DNA of 64,000 bases from Bacteroidetes bacterium GWF2_38_335 (GTDB lineage: Bacteria; Bacteroidota; Bacteroidia; Bacteroidales; GWF2-38-335). The stretch covers positions 369,078 through 433,077 of the forward strand of contig MEOH01000016.1 in NCBI GenBank assembly GCA_001769535.1, written 5' to 3'. The translations under genes were made by a program, and so were the position numbers. The notes beneath the pieces are model-generated. The model worked only from the letters and a program-made list of their open reading frames with translations. It had not been told where the DNA came from and made no database searches. Shown here piece after piece: positions 18,981 to 27,798 of this stretch (position 1 is the stretch's first letter; each line of letters begins with the position of its first letter).

Positions 18981-19699
18981 TATGAAGAAGCAATCTGAGC
19001 TACCCTTGCGGCAATATCTAGACCATCAACAATAAACTGTGGTTTGGCAATGCGGCTGCCAAAGGTTGATGCCACCATTGAATCGTCCATTGTAAAACGA
19101 AGTTTATTCCCGCTTATTCTCACATCAGTGTAATGCCAGTTTGCAATCAACTGATTGAGTTGCGTGTCTTGCACCAATTTGTTTGCAAGATTTAAATCCT
19201 GACCGTATAGTCTTACTCTTTTCAATTTTCCTGCAGTAGGTTGAATTTCTGTGAGGTCATTTGTTTTGCCGGCAATGGCATCATTGATCCTCTGATCGGT
19301 TCTGAGAATCCCTGCCCTCTCCTTAATCATAAAATCATTTACCGGTTTAGGCAAATCCATTTCAACGGTAAATTTCTGAAAAATCATGCTGCGGCTGTGG
19401 AAATTACTCCGGCCACCTGAAAGGCCTTTAATTGTTTGGTATGCAGCAGATGCATAATTATAACCAACTCCCATTCTAAGTACAGTAGGGAAACCTTTAA
19501 ATTGCCCTTGGAAATACTGGTTATCCTGAGAGACCTGTAAGCCTGATAATCTGATCAGATCAGGCAGGTAATTGCGGGCTGTACGTCTTTGCCTGCCTGC
19601 CCTGATAATCATAAAAGGCACAAAAACAAACAATAGCAAAGCCACTACTACAATAGATGCAATTGCCGCAGGATTTGATAAAATGTCACTTGGGTTCAT
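18980..19699 (-). CDS. membrane-anchored protein of unknown function
   Basis: 239 aa, not recognised. Residues 1-12 are followed by one strong membrane helix (AIASIVVVALLLFVFVPFMII, about 12-32) and an Arg-rich stop-transfer RAGRQRRTARN, so the ~200-residue remainder should be cytoplasmic. This part is mixed alpha/beta in appearance, with no Cys and no obvious catalytic motif. It has its own TATATTTG box 22 bases upstream and is separated by 87 bases from the M48-linked operon, so it may be independent of it. Confidence 0.7.
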   Translation of the reverse strand: MNPSDILSNPAAIASIVVVALLLFVFVPFMIIRAGRQRRTARNYLPDLIRLSGLQVSQDNQYFQGQFKGFPTVLRMGVGYNYASAAYQTIKGLSGGRSNFHSRSMIFQKFTVEMDLPKPVNDFMIKERAGILRTDQRINDAIAGKTNDLTEIQPTAGKLKRVRLYGQDLNLANKLVQDTQLNQLIANWHYTDVRISGNKLRFTMDDSMVASTFGSRIAKPQFIVDGLDIAARVAQIASS

Positions 19700-19721
19700 A
19701 GTTTTTAGTTTTTGGTTTAAC

Positions 19722-19729
19722 CAAATATA
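19722..19729 (-). promoter_or_regulatory. -7 box of the 18980-19699 gene
   Basis: TATATTTG on the minus strand, 22 bases before the ATG at 19699. The -33 element is unclear. Confidence 0.35.
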
Positions 19730-19786
19730 TGAAAAAATTGAATACGATAAAAGCTTAGAAAAACTATGAAAAACAATTATCGGAAA

Positions 19787-20119
19787 TTATTCAAAATGAT
19801 AATATTTACTGCAGCTTTGAAGGTGACCTTCATTTTCAGCTGTAATTGTTATTTCATAATACCCATGTTCGGTAAAAACATGCTCTTGCTCATCGGGCGC
19901 ATTATCATATTCAACCAAACCTCCATCATCTCCACGGAATTGAATATCATAATAAATGTATTCATAATTCTCGGATTTATTAATTAGAGTAATCAATCCG
20001 GGAGCAGTAATGTCATCCTGAATTTCAAAATCAGGTATTGGAAATTGCCTGTATAAACAAGAGTTTTCAGAAACTAAAATAACCAATAAGGCCAATAATA
20101 ATAAGTATTTAGAACGCAT
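19787..20119 (-). CDS. short PKD-like lipoprotein, copy B of the tandem module
   Basis: 110 aa. Signal with lipobox-like VSENSC (Cys at about 21), then FPIPDFEIQDD and LITLINKSENYEYIYYDIQF, which align with IPDFEIQ and LLINKSENFDDYYYIIDY in the 244-aa gene at 20863. The EHVFTEHGYYEITITAEN segment has the PKD/Ig-like 'Y-(I/V)-T-L-x-A-x-N' ending. It covers only the N-terminal half of the longer paralogue, so it is either a truncated duplicate or the ancestral size. Its ATG overlaps the end of the upstream barrel gene by 11 bases, exactly as in copy A. Function is unknown; it is probably anchored in the outer membrane. Confidence 0.72.
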   Translation of the reverse strand: MRSKYLLLLALLVILVSENSCLYRQFPIPDFEIQDDITAPGLITLINKSENYEYIYYDIQFRGDDGGLVEYDNAPDEQEHVFTEHGYYEITITAENEGHLQSCSKYYHFE

Positions 20120-20831
20120 ATCCGATCGAAAAATAAAGGTTAAACAATTTTGAATTTCTTCTTTTTTTCACCATCTCATACAAGAAACTTTCCTCATCAA
20201 AAAGGACAAATTTATTGCTGTGAGACAAAATAACTGAGGCATTCAATCCAAAATCAACTGAAAGATTGTCATTTATCATGCTCTTTTTACCTGATTTGAA
20301 ATTAAACGTGTAATAATCAAATGGGTCATCATAGATTTCATATTCAATTTCTTTAAGCATTCCATCATCGAAATAGAAATTATCAGTTACGGTGAGGTTT
20401 TCAATTCCTGAAAATGAAATATTATTAACAGAAAGCCCATATCCGACATAGAGTCCGACCGGAGCAACCCATCCGCCCATATAAGTTTTAATATCCACCT
20501 CGAAAAGCGTTCCGTGGTAATTAAAAACTCCCCAAAATTTAATTTCACGGGGATATTTATGAATATCCCTAAAGTTTGCACAAATCTTGTTTGTAAACTT
20601 CGACAGTGTTGCCGAAATGGTAACCCTGTTGCTGATATTTCTTTCATAAGAAAAAGAATGGGTAGTGTTCAATGAGGGCAAATTTGAAAGCCGGTAATTT
20701 ATAGCATGTACGGTGGGGAGAAATGACATTTTATAAGATACAACGTTTGTTTTTCCGATATACCCTGAGGGCTGGGAAAAGCCGTTGTAAAAAATCAGAA
20801 AACCCGCAACCAAAAATAATACTCTTTTCAT
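20109..20831 (-). CDS. small outer-membrane barrel, copy B of the tandem module
   Basis: 240 aa. Signal peptide at 1-19 (FYNGFSQ), then PSGYIGKTNVVSYKMSFLPT. Most of the length aligns with the 21587 gene through THS-S-E, WGVF-Y-G, Y-GGW-AP-G-Y-GYG-S, TDN-Y-D and GKKS-I-D blocks. The alternating pattern and terminal aromatic residue (SIGYAF) indicate an outer-membrane beta-barrel. I do not recognise a named family. The codons for the last residues (GYAF-stop) also contain the ATG of the next gene, giving an 11-base overlap. Confidence 0.75.
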   Translation of the reverse strand: MKRVLFLVAGFLIFYNGFSQPSGYIGKTNVVSYKMSFLPTVHAINYRLSNLPSLNTTHSFSYERNISNRVTISATLSKFTNKICANFRDIHKYPREIKFWGVFNYHGTLFEVDIKTYMGGWVAPVGLYVGYGLSVNNISFSGIENLTVTDNFYFDDGMLKEIEYEIYDDPFDYYTFNFKSGKKSMINDNLSVDFGLNASVILSHSNKFVLFDEESFLYEMVKKRRNSKLFNLYFSIGYAF

Positions 20832-20862
20832 TTTATTAATTTTAGATAATCAAATACATTTA

Positions 20863-21597
20863 TTAATAAGACCACTCCAGATATAAGTATCCTTCAACAT
20901 TTGCGTTATGAAAATATATGCTGTCATAATTCAGATAATATGATTCCAACTCGTCAAAATAATAATCATTTGAATAAAGCTGATAATAGGAAGAGTAATC
21001 AATATCCTTGATATATAAATAAAGCTTGCTGGAGGCATTAATATTATTCAATGTAAAATTATATACATCGGGATTAAAAGTAACTGTATAAGGCTTCACA
21101 AAATTATTTTCATGAAATACAGAGGACTCATAAGAATCTCCACTACCTGTGCTGCCGACAATAATTTGCACATCAGGATAGATACCATCAGAGCTTGGGT
21201 CAAAATAAGAGCCACTGGAATTTACATTTGAAACACTGAGTATTTTAAAGCCGGAAATTCTTACGTAATTTGGGTTTGTATCAGCAATGTAATATCTTGT
21301 TTTAGAATGAGTTTCTTCGCCATTTTCAGCAACCAAAGTTATTTTAAAAACACCTTCCTCAATAAATAAATATTCTGTCTCATCAGAAGCCGGATATACG
21401 TGATCTTCAGTTCCATTATTATAATCAATGATATAATAATAATCGTCAAAGTTCTCTGATTTATTAATCAATAAAACATTTGAAATATTACCATCTATCG
21501 GTTGAATTTCGAAATCCGGGATGGGCATTTTTCTCTTATTGCATGAACTTGCAAAAAGAACAAATGCAATTAATATAGTCGTTATTTTAAAATACAT
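20863..21597 (-). CDS. PKD-like lipoprotein, copy A of the tandem module
   Basis: 244 aa. Lipoprotein signal MYFKITTILIAFVLFASSC with a good lipobox (ASSC, Cys 19). Residues about 25-105 form a PKD-like domain (MPIPDFEIQ, LLINKSENFDDYYY, EEGVFKITLVAENGEE). The C-terminal half (about 110-244) is a Tyr/Ser/Asn-rich beta region with many YY and SS pairs and no recognised family. Such proteins in Bacteroidota often sit on the outer membrane as partners of a barrel. The ATG lies inside the last codons of the upstream barrel gene (11-base overlap), so translation is coupled. Confidence 0.75.
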   Translation of the reverse strand: MYFKITTILIAFVLFASSCNKRKMPIPDFEIQPIDGNISNVLLINKSENFDDYYYIIDYNNGTEDHVYPASDETEYLFIEEGVFKITLVAENGEETHSKTRYYIADTNPNYVRISGFKILSVSNVNSSGSYFDPSSDGIYPDVQIIVGSTGSGDSYESSVFHENNFVKPYTVTFNPDVYNFTLNNINASSKLYLYIKDIDYSSYYQLYSNDYYFDELESYYLNYDSIYFHNANVEGYLYLEWSY

Positions 21598-22339
21598 ATC
21601 CGAAAGAGATGAATGCGTTATACAACTTGGTTATTCTTCTTTCTTTTGTTTCATTATAAACAAAATAAACCTTTCCGGGTTTCTCATAATAATAATCCTT
21701 CATTTGATTATTTAATACAAGATTTACTTCGATTCCATAATCAAATGTATACTTATCTGAAATAATACTTTTTTTACCCATTTTTATGTTCCCGGTTAAA
21801 TAGGAAACGGGATCAGCAACAATTTCATAATCGTATTGAAGATATGAAATACCATCAGAATAATAATTATCAGTGATTTCCAATTTATCAACATCTTTAA
21901 ATGAAATTCTGTTCCATGAAAACCCATAACCTAAATAAATTCCAAGCGGAGCAATCCATCCACCAACATAGGATTTTAATTCTACACCAACCATCTTTCC
22001 CCTGTATTTAAAAACTCCCCAGGGTTGAATGGTTGTTGCATAATCATAGTTGGCAATAACATGAATGTTTGCCGGTTCATGACTGGTGCATATTTTATTT
22101 GAAAAAGCAGAAAGATTGACAGCCAGTGACAAATTATTTTTAATTGCCTTTTCGAATGATAATGAATGCGTTGAATTAAATGTAATCAGTTTTGAAATGC
22201 GGTGATTAAGTCCGTACCCTGTTGGCAAAAAAGACAACCTGTATGAAGCAACCCTGGTTTTTCCAATATAACCTGAAGGTTGGGAAAAGCTGCAAAAAAC
22301 ACAAGCCAGACATAATACTATGGTCGCTGTATATTTCAT
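21587..22339 (-). CDS. small outer-membrane barrel, copy A of the tandem module
   Basis: 250 aa. Signal peptide to about residue 19 (FCSFSQ), then PSGYIGKTRVASYRLSFLPT, nearly the same as copy B. It shows the same barrel-like alternation and ends in aromatic YVF. Its start codon is 1 base after the stop of the M48 peptidase gene, and its stop overlaps the next lipoprotein gene by 11 bases. The whole set (peptidase, barrel, lipoprotein, barrel, lipoprotein) is therefore one transcription unit. No known family is recognised; an outer-membrane protein working with its paired lipoprotein is inferred. Confidence 0.75.
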   Translation of the reverse strand: MKYTATIVLCLACVFCSFSQPSGYIGKTRVASYRLSFLPTGYGLNHRISKLITFNSTHSLSFEKAIKNNLSLAVNLSAFSNKICTSHEPANIHVIANYDYATTIQPWGVFKYRGKMVGVELKSYVGGWIAPLGIYLGYGFSWNRISFKDVDKLEITDNYYSDGISYLQYDYEIVADPVSYLTGNIKMGKKSIISDKYTFDYGIEVNLVLNNQMKDYYYEKPGKVYFVYNETKERRITKLYNAFISFGYVF

Positions 22340-22340
22340 T

Positions 22341-24593
22341 TTACTTATTCAACTTATTGAGTGAATCGTAAATAAAAGATCTTAGCACATCCGTCTTAAG
22401 GTCGGCTTTTACCACACGGGCATCAATCATGCAAATTTCGCTTTTTTCAACATCAAAAACCATAAAAACATAATAGGTAAAATTGGCCGGGATCATCATA
22501 TATGTCATCAAAATTGGAAGCGTGGGAAAAAGAAGTATTGAGCAGGAAACGACAGACTGATCAACTTCTCTTTTTCTTCTTTCAGAAAATGCACCGACCC
22601 AGGCAACGTATTTGGTATCATACTTTTTCTGAAGCTCACTCATGAACTTCGTATTATAGCATATATAGTTGTTATTTTCCTTTTCATTGAATTCATCATG
22701 CAGAAAGAATTCACTAAACCAGGAGCTAAGAATTACATAATCATTAAAGGATTTCACATCCGATTCTTTGAAACTTTTTATATCCAGCAGATTTGCCTGA
22801 ATGTTCAATTTTGAGCAATAGGTTGGAATCTGGGCTATTAAATCACGTTGTCTTTCTTCGGAGGCAAAGTATCTTTCACCCACTTCATCTTTATAAGTGC
22901 GATATTGAATAACAGTTGGCTCAATGATAACAAGCTTGTCGATTTTTACCTTTCTCTTAAAATTAAATTGTCTCCAACTGTTTCTTTTTGAATAGGATTT
23001 GTTATTTTTCTCTTCCTCCTTGATTTTTTCCGCATCCTTAAATGCCTCATCCATCTCAGCTTTAAAGGTATCATCATAAACATCAGCAAAGTAATTTGAA
23101 TAACTTTTACCGCTAGCTTTTGCATTGATTTTCTTTTTATATTCTATTTTTTCATACTTGCTTAGCTTTTCATAAACAGAATCAGCGAGAAGTACCATAC
23201 TTTCGGATGTATCGGCCGATGCCCTGTCAAAATCAGATGGAAGATATTCAGAATATAAAAATAAATCCACCATTGAATTTTTCATCATTTTCTTTGAGAA
23301 CTCATCAGAAGGATTGTCCATTGTGATTTTTTTGAGCCAGCGGACACTCATTATATTAAGTTCCATTTTGGTAACTTTGTCGAAAAAATAATTTACCTGT
23401 TGCTCTTCACCTTCAACCTCACTAAAAACCCTGCAGGCATTAGCAAATTCGCCGATATTCTTATATTTTGACAATCCGTATAATGATGTACCAATGCAAT
23501 TTTTCAGGTAAGCATTCTGTGGGTCATTTCTAAGCAGAAGGTAAGAAGTATACAGAGCCCTGGAAAACTTTCTTTCATTGATGTAAATATGTGGCAATTC
23601 AAACCTTGCAATTTTTCTGAATTTATTAAAATCATCTTCGGAAACAATAAATTTTTCACCTCTGGTTTCTTTCATAGAGTTGACCTGATTGTACATGGAA
23701 GCCCGGCGTTTTTTAATATTCGGATGGGTACTTTCGCTGTCATCATAATCTTCAACAGCGGCAATTTCAGAAAGTTCTTTCAGTAAATATTCTTCAGGGA
23801 AACTGATTTGTTTTGTTTCAAAAAGATCGGTATTGAATTTTATTTCATCAAAGGGAAGGTATGAATACAGCAATACGTCAAAAACTTTATTTACCTGAGA
23901 AAAATCATACGCACTTTTTATAAATATTTCATTAAACCCAATGCTGTCGGCTTCAGATTCATTTTCCTTGGAGTAATTAAAATACAGATGCAATTTGTCA
24001 AGGAATGATGAATTTCTGATATCATTAGATGAGTGAACGATAACCTGTTTATCCACATAACTGCTGATAACATGCTTCTTTTTATAATGGGCAATTTCAT
24101 GGGCAATTACAAAGGCAAGCTGGGCTTCGTTTTCGACCTGTGCAATTAAGCCAAGACTAATAAAAATAATTCCCTGATGTGTAGAAAAAGCATTCACAAA
24201 AGAGGATTTCAATACATAAAAGCTTAGTTTTTTTCTCAGTTCGGGCTCATTTTCCAATAAATAATCTGCAATTTTATTGATATAAGTGCACATGGGGTGT
24301 TCGAAAACGATTTTTCCACTTTTAAGCAATCTGTCAATGTTAAAAGTGCTTTTTAATATAAAATCATCTTCAAGCTTTGATTGTTTTTTTTCGGATATAT
24401 CAGCATTTACCTGAACTTTTTCATCTGTTTTCCAACTTGCAGATTGAGAAAAATACTTTTCAGATGATAATTTTAATACATCTTCAGGAATTTTTCCTTC
24501 ACAAACGATTGGAGTGTAATTATTAAAATCCTGGGCTTGTAGTTTGAAAACCAATAATAAAGCTAAAATAAAGTATCTGACCATGACTCTCAT
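22341..24593 (-). CDS. exported M48-family zinc metallopeptidase with long C-terminal region
   Basis: 750 aa. Signal peptide at about 1-20 (FKLQAQ). The peptidase domain (about 70-300) has AFVIAHEIAHYKKKH with zinc ligands H165, H169 and catalytic E166, and NESEADSIG, where E212 is the third ligand. It has no HtpX/Ste24-type membrane helices, so it is a periplasmic BepA/LoiP-like M48 enzyme. A helical middle (about 310-520, repeat-like, followed by a charged coil) leads to a C-terminal domain (about 550-750) with a hydrophobic stretch near LLFPTLPILMTYMMI. BepA-type M48 proteases degrade or help assemble outer-membrane proteins. That fits the downstream barrel genes, but the substrate is an inference. 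A good promoter lies just upstream. Confidence 0.85.
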   Translation of the reverse strand: MRVMVRYFILALLLVFKLQAQDFNNYTPIVCEGKIPEDVLKLSSEKYFSQSASWKTDEKVQVNADISEKKQSKLEDDFILKSTFNIDRLLKSGKIVFEHPMCTYINKIADYLLENEPELRKKLSFYVLKSSFVNAFSTHQGIIFISLGLIAQVENEAQLAFVIAHEIAHYKKKHVISSYVDKQVIVHSSNDIRNSSFLDKLHLYFNYSKENESEADSIGFNEIFIKSAYDFSQVNKVFDVLLYSYLPFDEIKFNTDLFETKQISFPEEYLLKELSEIAAVEDYDDSESTHPNIKKRRASMYNQVNSMKETRGEKFIVSEDDFNKFRKIARFELPHIYINERKFSRALYTSYLLLRNDPQNAYLKNCIGTSLYGLSKYKNIGEFANACRVFSEVEGEEQQVNYFFDKVTKMELNIMSVRWLKKITMDNPSDEFSKKMMKNSMVDLFLYSEYLPSDFDRASADTSESMVLLADSVYEKLSKYEKIEYKKKINAKASGKSYSNYFADVYDDTFKAEMDEAFKDAEKIKEEEKNNKSYSKRNSWRQFNFKRKVKIDKLVIIEPTVIQYRTYKDEVGERYFASEERQRDLIAQIPTYCSKLNIQANLLDIKSFKESDVKSFNDYVILSSWFSEFFLHDEFNEKENNNYICYNTKFMSELQKKYDTKYVAWVGAFSERRKREVDQSVVSCSILLFPTLPILMTYMMIPANFTYYVFMVFDVEKSEICMIDARVVKADLKTDVLRSFIYDSLNKLNK

Positions 24594-24614
24594 GTTTAAT
24601 GATTAAATAATAAT

Positions 24615-24644
24615 CAAAAATATAAAAAAAGTGAATTTCTCAAA
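24615..24644 (-). promoter_or_regulatory. promoter of the M48/barrel/lipoprotein operon
   Basis: Minus strand: TTTG (24644-24641), 18-base spacer, TATTTTTG (24622-24615), 21 bases before the ATG. Both elements match the Bacteroidota consensus. Confidence 0.6.
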
Positions 24645-24659
24645 GAAAATTCATTAAAA

Positions 24660-24961
24660 ATTTGTTTGTAGTATAGGAAAAGAAAAATAGAAGGGGGTTG
24701 CTGGTTAGTGAAATATAAATTTTTATTGGTAAAGGTTTCGGTACTCTGTACCTTTTCTATTCACGGATATTTTATTGCTATTGAGGTTTTGGTGCTCTGC
24801 ACCATTTGAAAATACTACTGATGCAGAGCATCATAGTTGTCAGGTTAAGGTTTTCTATATTAAACTTCATTATTTTAAATGAGATTTCTCACCGCTTTGG
24901 GCGGTTCGGGATGACAATGGTCCATATGAGAAAGGGGCAGATGGGATTGGGAAGACTGAAA
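24660..24961. repeat. non-coding stretch with a cluster of micro-hairpins
   Basis: No gene seen between 24594 and 24961. It contains three hairpins with 5-bp stems and 3-base loops: GGTAC-TCT-GTACC (24740-24752), GGTGC-TCT-GCACC (24791-24803) and, on the other strand, GATGC-TCT-GCATC (24820-24832). ACCGC/GCGGT (24891-24905) adds a fourth with a longer loop. The first two sit in related contexts (GGTTT(C/T)GGT...) and differ by paired changes that keep the stem. It looks like a REP-like intergenic repeat cluster; its function is unknown. Confidence 0.6.
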
Positions 24962-25174
24962 TTACTCGCAAGTCACATCATCAGCTGCACCCCAGGCAAT
25001 ATAATGAGCCAGTTTAAAATCTTCAACTTCCTGTTTTGATCCGCAAAATTCAACCGAGACCATATCCACTTCGCCGGTAACCTTATCACGGGCGGTGCAG
25101 GTGGTGCAAACCTGGCAGGAGTTCAAACCAACCAATAAAAGTAAAAAGAGGGCTATATTTAAAAGACTTTTCAT
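24962..25174 (-). CDS. small cysteine-rich lipoprotein
   Basis: 70 aa from the ATG at 25174. The longer frame back to 25210 runs into the terminator hairpin, so I rejected that start. Lipoprotein signal MKSLLNIALFLLLLVGLNSC, with the lipidated Cys directly followed by QVCTTCTARDK. The mature ~51 residues contain CxxCxxC plus two more Cys (EFCG and VTCE), enough for disulfides or a metal site. No family is recognised. It sits after the nqr terminator and is probably transcribed separately; a promoter is not evident. Confidence 0.65.
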   Translation of the reverse strand: MKSLLNIALFLLLLVGLNSCQVCTTCTARDKVTGEVDMVSVEFCGSKQEVEDFKLAHYIAWGAADDVTCE

Positions 25175-25199
25175 GATTAATTTTTTGGAAAGATAAAAA

Positions 25200-25226
25200 A
25201 AATCCGGCATTTGAAAAGCCGGATTT
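25200..25226. terminator. intrinsic terminator of the nqr operon
   Basis: AAATCCGGC (25200-25208) pairs with GCCGGATTT (25218-25226), with a T-rich tail on the minus strand. It lies 19 bases after the nqrF stop. Confidence 0.8.
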
Positions 25227-25245
25227 AAAAAATTTTCTGTATCAA

Positions 25246-26505
25246 TTAAGACCCAAAATCGTCAAAAGCAATATTTTCTTCGGGTACACCAAGGTTCCAA
25301 AGCATTTTCTGAACTGCATCGTTCATTTGCGGTGGGCCACAGAGGTAATATTCTATTTCTTCGGGCTCATCGTGTTTACTGAGATAGTTATCAAGAATAA
25401 CCTGATGAATAAATCCGACATAGCCGGTCCAGTTATCTTCAGGCATAGGTTCGGAAAGAGCAATTTCAAATTTAAAGTTTGGGAAATCCTTTTCAATTTT
25501 CCTGAAGTGATCTTCATAGAAAATTTCGCGTTTCGATCTGGCGCCGTACCAGAAAGTAGCTTTACGATCGGTGCGCTGGGTAAGGAACTGATCAAAAATA
25601 TGTGAACGCATGGGAGCCATACCGGCGCCACCGCCAATAAACATCATTTCCTTTTTGGTATCTTTAATGAAGAACTCGCCATACGGACCAGAGACCATAA
25701 CTTTGTCGCCGGGTTTTCTAGAGAAAATGAATGAAGAGCAAACACCGGGGTTCACAGCCATCCAGCCATTTTTCTTACGGTCCCAGGGGGGAGTTGCAAT
25801 ACGGATATTCAGCATCACAATATTTCCTTCGGCAGGGTGGTTGGCCATGGAGTATGCCCTGTAGGTTTCCTCATTATTTTTCATTTTCAGTGACCACATA
25901 TTGAATTTATCCCAGTCGCCGCGATATTCATCCTGAACAACAATGTCTTTTCCAAAGTCCACTTCAATTTTGGGAACATCAATTTGAATGTACCCGCCAG
26001 ATTTAAATTTCAGGGATTCGCCTTCAGGAAGTTTCACCACAAATTCCTTAATAAATGTTGCCACGTTATCGTTAGAAACCACTTCACATTCCCATTTTTT
26101 AATACCCATAATTTCCTCATGCACATGGATTTTCATATCCTGCCTAACTTTCACCTGACAACCAAGACGCCAGTTATCGGCAATCTGTTTACGGGTAAAG
26201 AAGCCTGTTTCGGTGGGGAGTATGGCTCCGCCGCCCTCAACAACCTGGCATTTGCACATACCGCAGGTTCCCCCTCCTCCACATGCAGAAGGAAGAAAAA
26301 TCTTCTCTGCCGAAAGTGTGCTCAGCAATGATGAACCCGGATCTGTTTCCAATTCCATTTCCTCATTAATTTTGACTTTCACTTTTCCTTTTGGTGTCAA
26401 TTTATCTTTAGCCACAAGGAGCATAAAAACAAGAAGCAGAATTATCAGGAGGAAAACTACTATACTGATAATAATAACCGATGTTTGCGTAACTAATAAT
26501 ATCAT
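25246..26505 (-). CDS. nqrF: Na+-translocating NADH:quinone reductase subunit F
   Basis: 419 aa. An N-terminal membrane helix (about 8-31) is followed by a 2Fe-2S ferredoxin domain (about 40-130), with cluster ligands C75, C81, C84 and C116. A FAD-binding domain (about 135-270; RAYSMANHP) and an NAD(P)H-binding domain (GGGAGMAPMRSH, then YYLCGPPQMNDAV) follow. NqrF oxidises NADH and passes electrons through FAD and the 2Fe-2S centre into the complex, which pumps Na+ across the inner membrane. It is the last gene of nqrABCDEF, 22 bases after nqrE. Confidence 0.97.
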   Translation of the reverse strand: MILLVTQTSVIIISIVVFLLIILLLVFMLLVAKDKLTPKGKVKVKINEEMELETDPGSSLLSTLSAEKIFLPSACGGGGTCGMCKCQVVEGGGAILPTETGFFTRKQIADNWRLGCQVKVRQDMKIHVHEEIMGIKKWECEVVSNDNVATFIKEFVVKLPEGESLKFKSGGYIQIDVPKIEVDFGKDIVVQDEYRGDWDKFNMWSLKMKNNEETYRAYSMANHPAEGNIVMLNIRIATPPWDRKKNGWMAVNPGVCSSFIFSRKPGDKVMVSGPYGEFFIKDTKKEMMFIGGGAGMAPMRSHIFDQFLTQRTDRKATFWYGARSKREIFYEDHFRKIEKDFPNFKFEIALSEPMPEDNWTGYVGFIHQVILDNYLSKHDEPEEIEYYLCGPPQMNDAVQKMLWNLGVPEENIAFDDFGS

Positions 26506-26527
26506 TTTACTAAAATTAAATCTGTAA

Positions 26528-27145
26528 CTATAACTTAATACCCATAAAGCTCATAAAGCCAATAGCCATAAGGCCCGTAATAATAAATGAGATACCAATG
26601 CCCCTTAATGGAGCGGGAACATTTGAGTATTTTATTTTTTCATTAATTGCGGCGATTCCGATAATTGCCAAAAACCATCCAATTCCTGATCCAAGAGCAA
26701 AAACTGTTGCTTCACCCACATTTTGGTATTCCCTTTCCTGCATAAACAATGAACCAGCCAGGATAGCACAGTTAACAGCAATAAGCGGAAGAAAAATTCC
26801 CAAAGAATTATAAAGGGCCGGAGCAAATTTTTCTACAATCATCTCAACCAGCTGAACAATAGCAGCAATAACAGCAATAAACACTATGAAGCTAAGGAAA
26901 CTGAGATCAAGTTCAGCATATTCAGGGCTAAGCCAGACAAGCGCCCCTTCCTTAAGAATATAGTTTTCAAAAATATAGTTTACGGGAAGGGTAATCATAA
27001 GAACAAAAATGACTGCCACACCCAATCCGGCTGCAGTTTTCACAGTTTTTGAAACCGCCAGATAGGAGCACATGCCCAGGAAAAAGGCAAAAACCATATT
27101 GTCAATAAATATTGACTTTACGAATATATTCAAGTAGTTTTCCAT
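26528..27145 (-). CDS. nqrE: Na+-translocating NADH:quinone reductase subunit E
   Basis: 205 aa, six predicted membrane helices. Contains the half-site Cys motif region [13 protein letters not shown] and [11 protein letters not shown], which with NqrD holds the intramembrane iron centre of the Rnf/Nqr family. It starts [14 protein letters not shown], typical for NqrE. It lies between nqrD and nqrF in the full operon. Confidence 0.96.
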   Translation of the reverse strand: MENYLNIFVKSIFIDNMVFAFFLGMCSYLAVSKTVKTAAGLGVAVIFVLMITLPVNYIFENYILKEGALVWLSPEYAELDLSFLSFIVFIAVIAAIVQLVEMIVEKFAPALYNSLGIFLPLIAVNCAILAGSLFMQEREYQNVGEATVFALGSGIGWFLAIIGIAAINEKIKYSNVPAPLRGIGISFIITGLMAIGFMSFMGIKL

Positions 27146-27162
27146 AACAAAACCTATTGGAG

Positions 27163-27798
27163 TTATTTATTTTCAATTAACTTTTTATTCTTACTTCTTT
27201 GAACCCAGATGATGATTCCGACAATAATGAGGGCCATCGGGGGCAAAATAATTAAACCGTTGTTTTTATAACCCATTTCGTATAAACCGGTTTGCTCAAC
27301 AAGCGGATATCCCCAAACGGTACCCGAGCCAAGTAATTCGCGGAAAAATGAAACAATTATCAGAATAATCCCATAACCAAATCCATTTCCTACACCATCA
27401 ATAAAGGATGGCAAAGGTTTGTTTCCCATAGCAAAAGCTTCGAGCCTGCCCATAAGGATGCAGTTGGTAATAATCAACCCTACAAACACTGAAAGTTGTT
27501 TGCTGACATCGTAAACAAAAGCCTTAAGTATTTGGTCAACAATAATAACCATAGTGGCAATCACAACCAGTTGAACAATAATTCGAATTCTGTTTGGGAT
27601 TGTATTTCTGAGCATAGAAATGACCAGATTTGAAAAAGCAGTTACAATAGTTACTGAAATAGCCATAACCACGGCGGGTTCAAGTTTAACTGTGACTGCA
27701 AGAGCCGAGCAAATACCCAGAACCTGAACGGTAATGGGATTGTTATCACCCAATGGGTCTCTCAGCAATTTCATGTTTTTTGAAGAAAAGAAGCTCAT
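27163..27798 (-). CDS. nqrD: Na+-translocating NADH:quinone reductase subunit D
   Basis: 211 aa, six membrane helices. It contains [11 protein letters not shown] and [16 protein letters not shown], the paired Cys motifs matching those in NqrE. The start codon overlaps the nqrC stop (TAATG), so it is translationally coupled. It is part of the inner-membrane Na+ pump. Confidence 0.96.
   Translation of the reverse strand: MSFFSSKNMKLLRDPLGDNNPITVQVLGICSALAVTVKLEPAVVMAISVTIVTAFSNLVISMLRNTIPNRIRIIVQLVVIATMVIIVDQILKAFVYDVSKQLSVFVGLIITNCILMGRLEAFAMGNKPLPSFIDGVGNGFGYGIILIIVSFFRELLGSGTVWGYPLVEQTGLYEMGYKNNGLIILPPMALIIVGIIIWVQRSKNKKLIENK

Noticed and set aside
24962..25210. Longer version of the small lipoprotein (82 residues)
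   Set aside because: The extra 12 residues are translated from the nqr terminator hairpin; the ATG at 25174 gives a clean lipoprotein signal.
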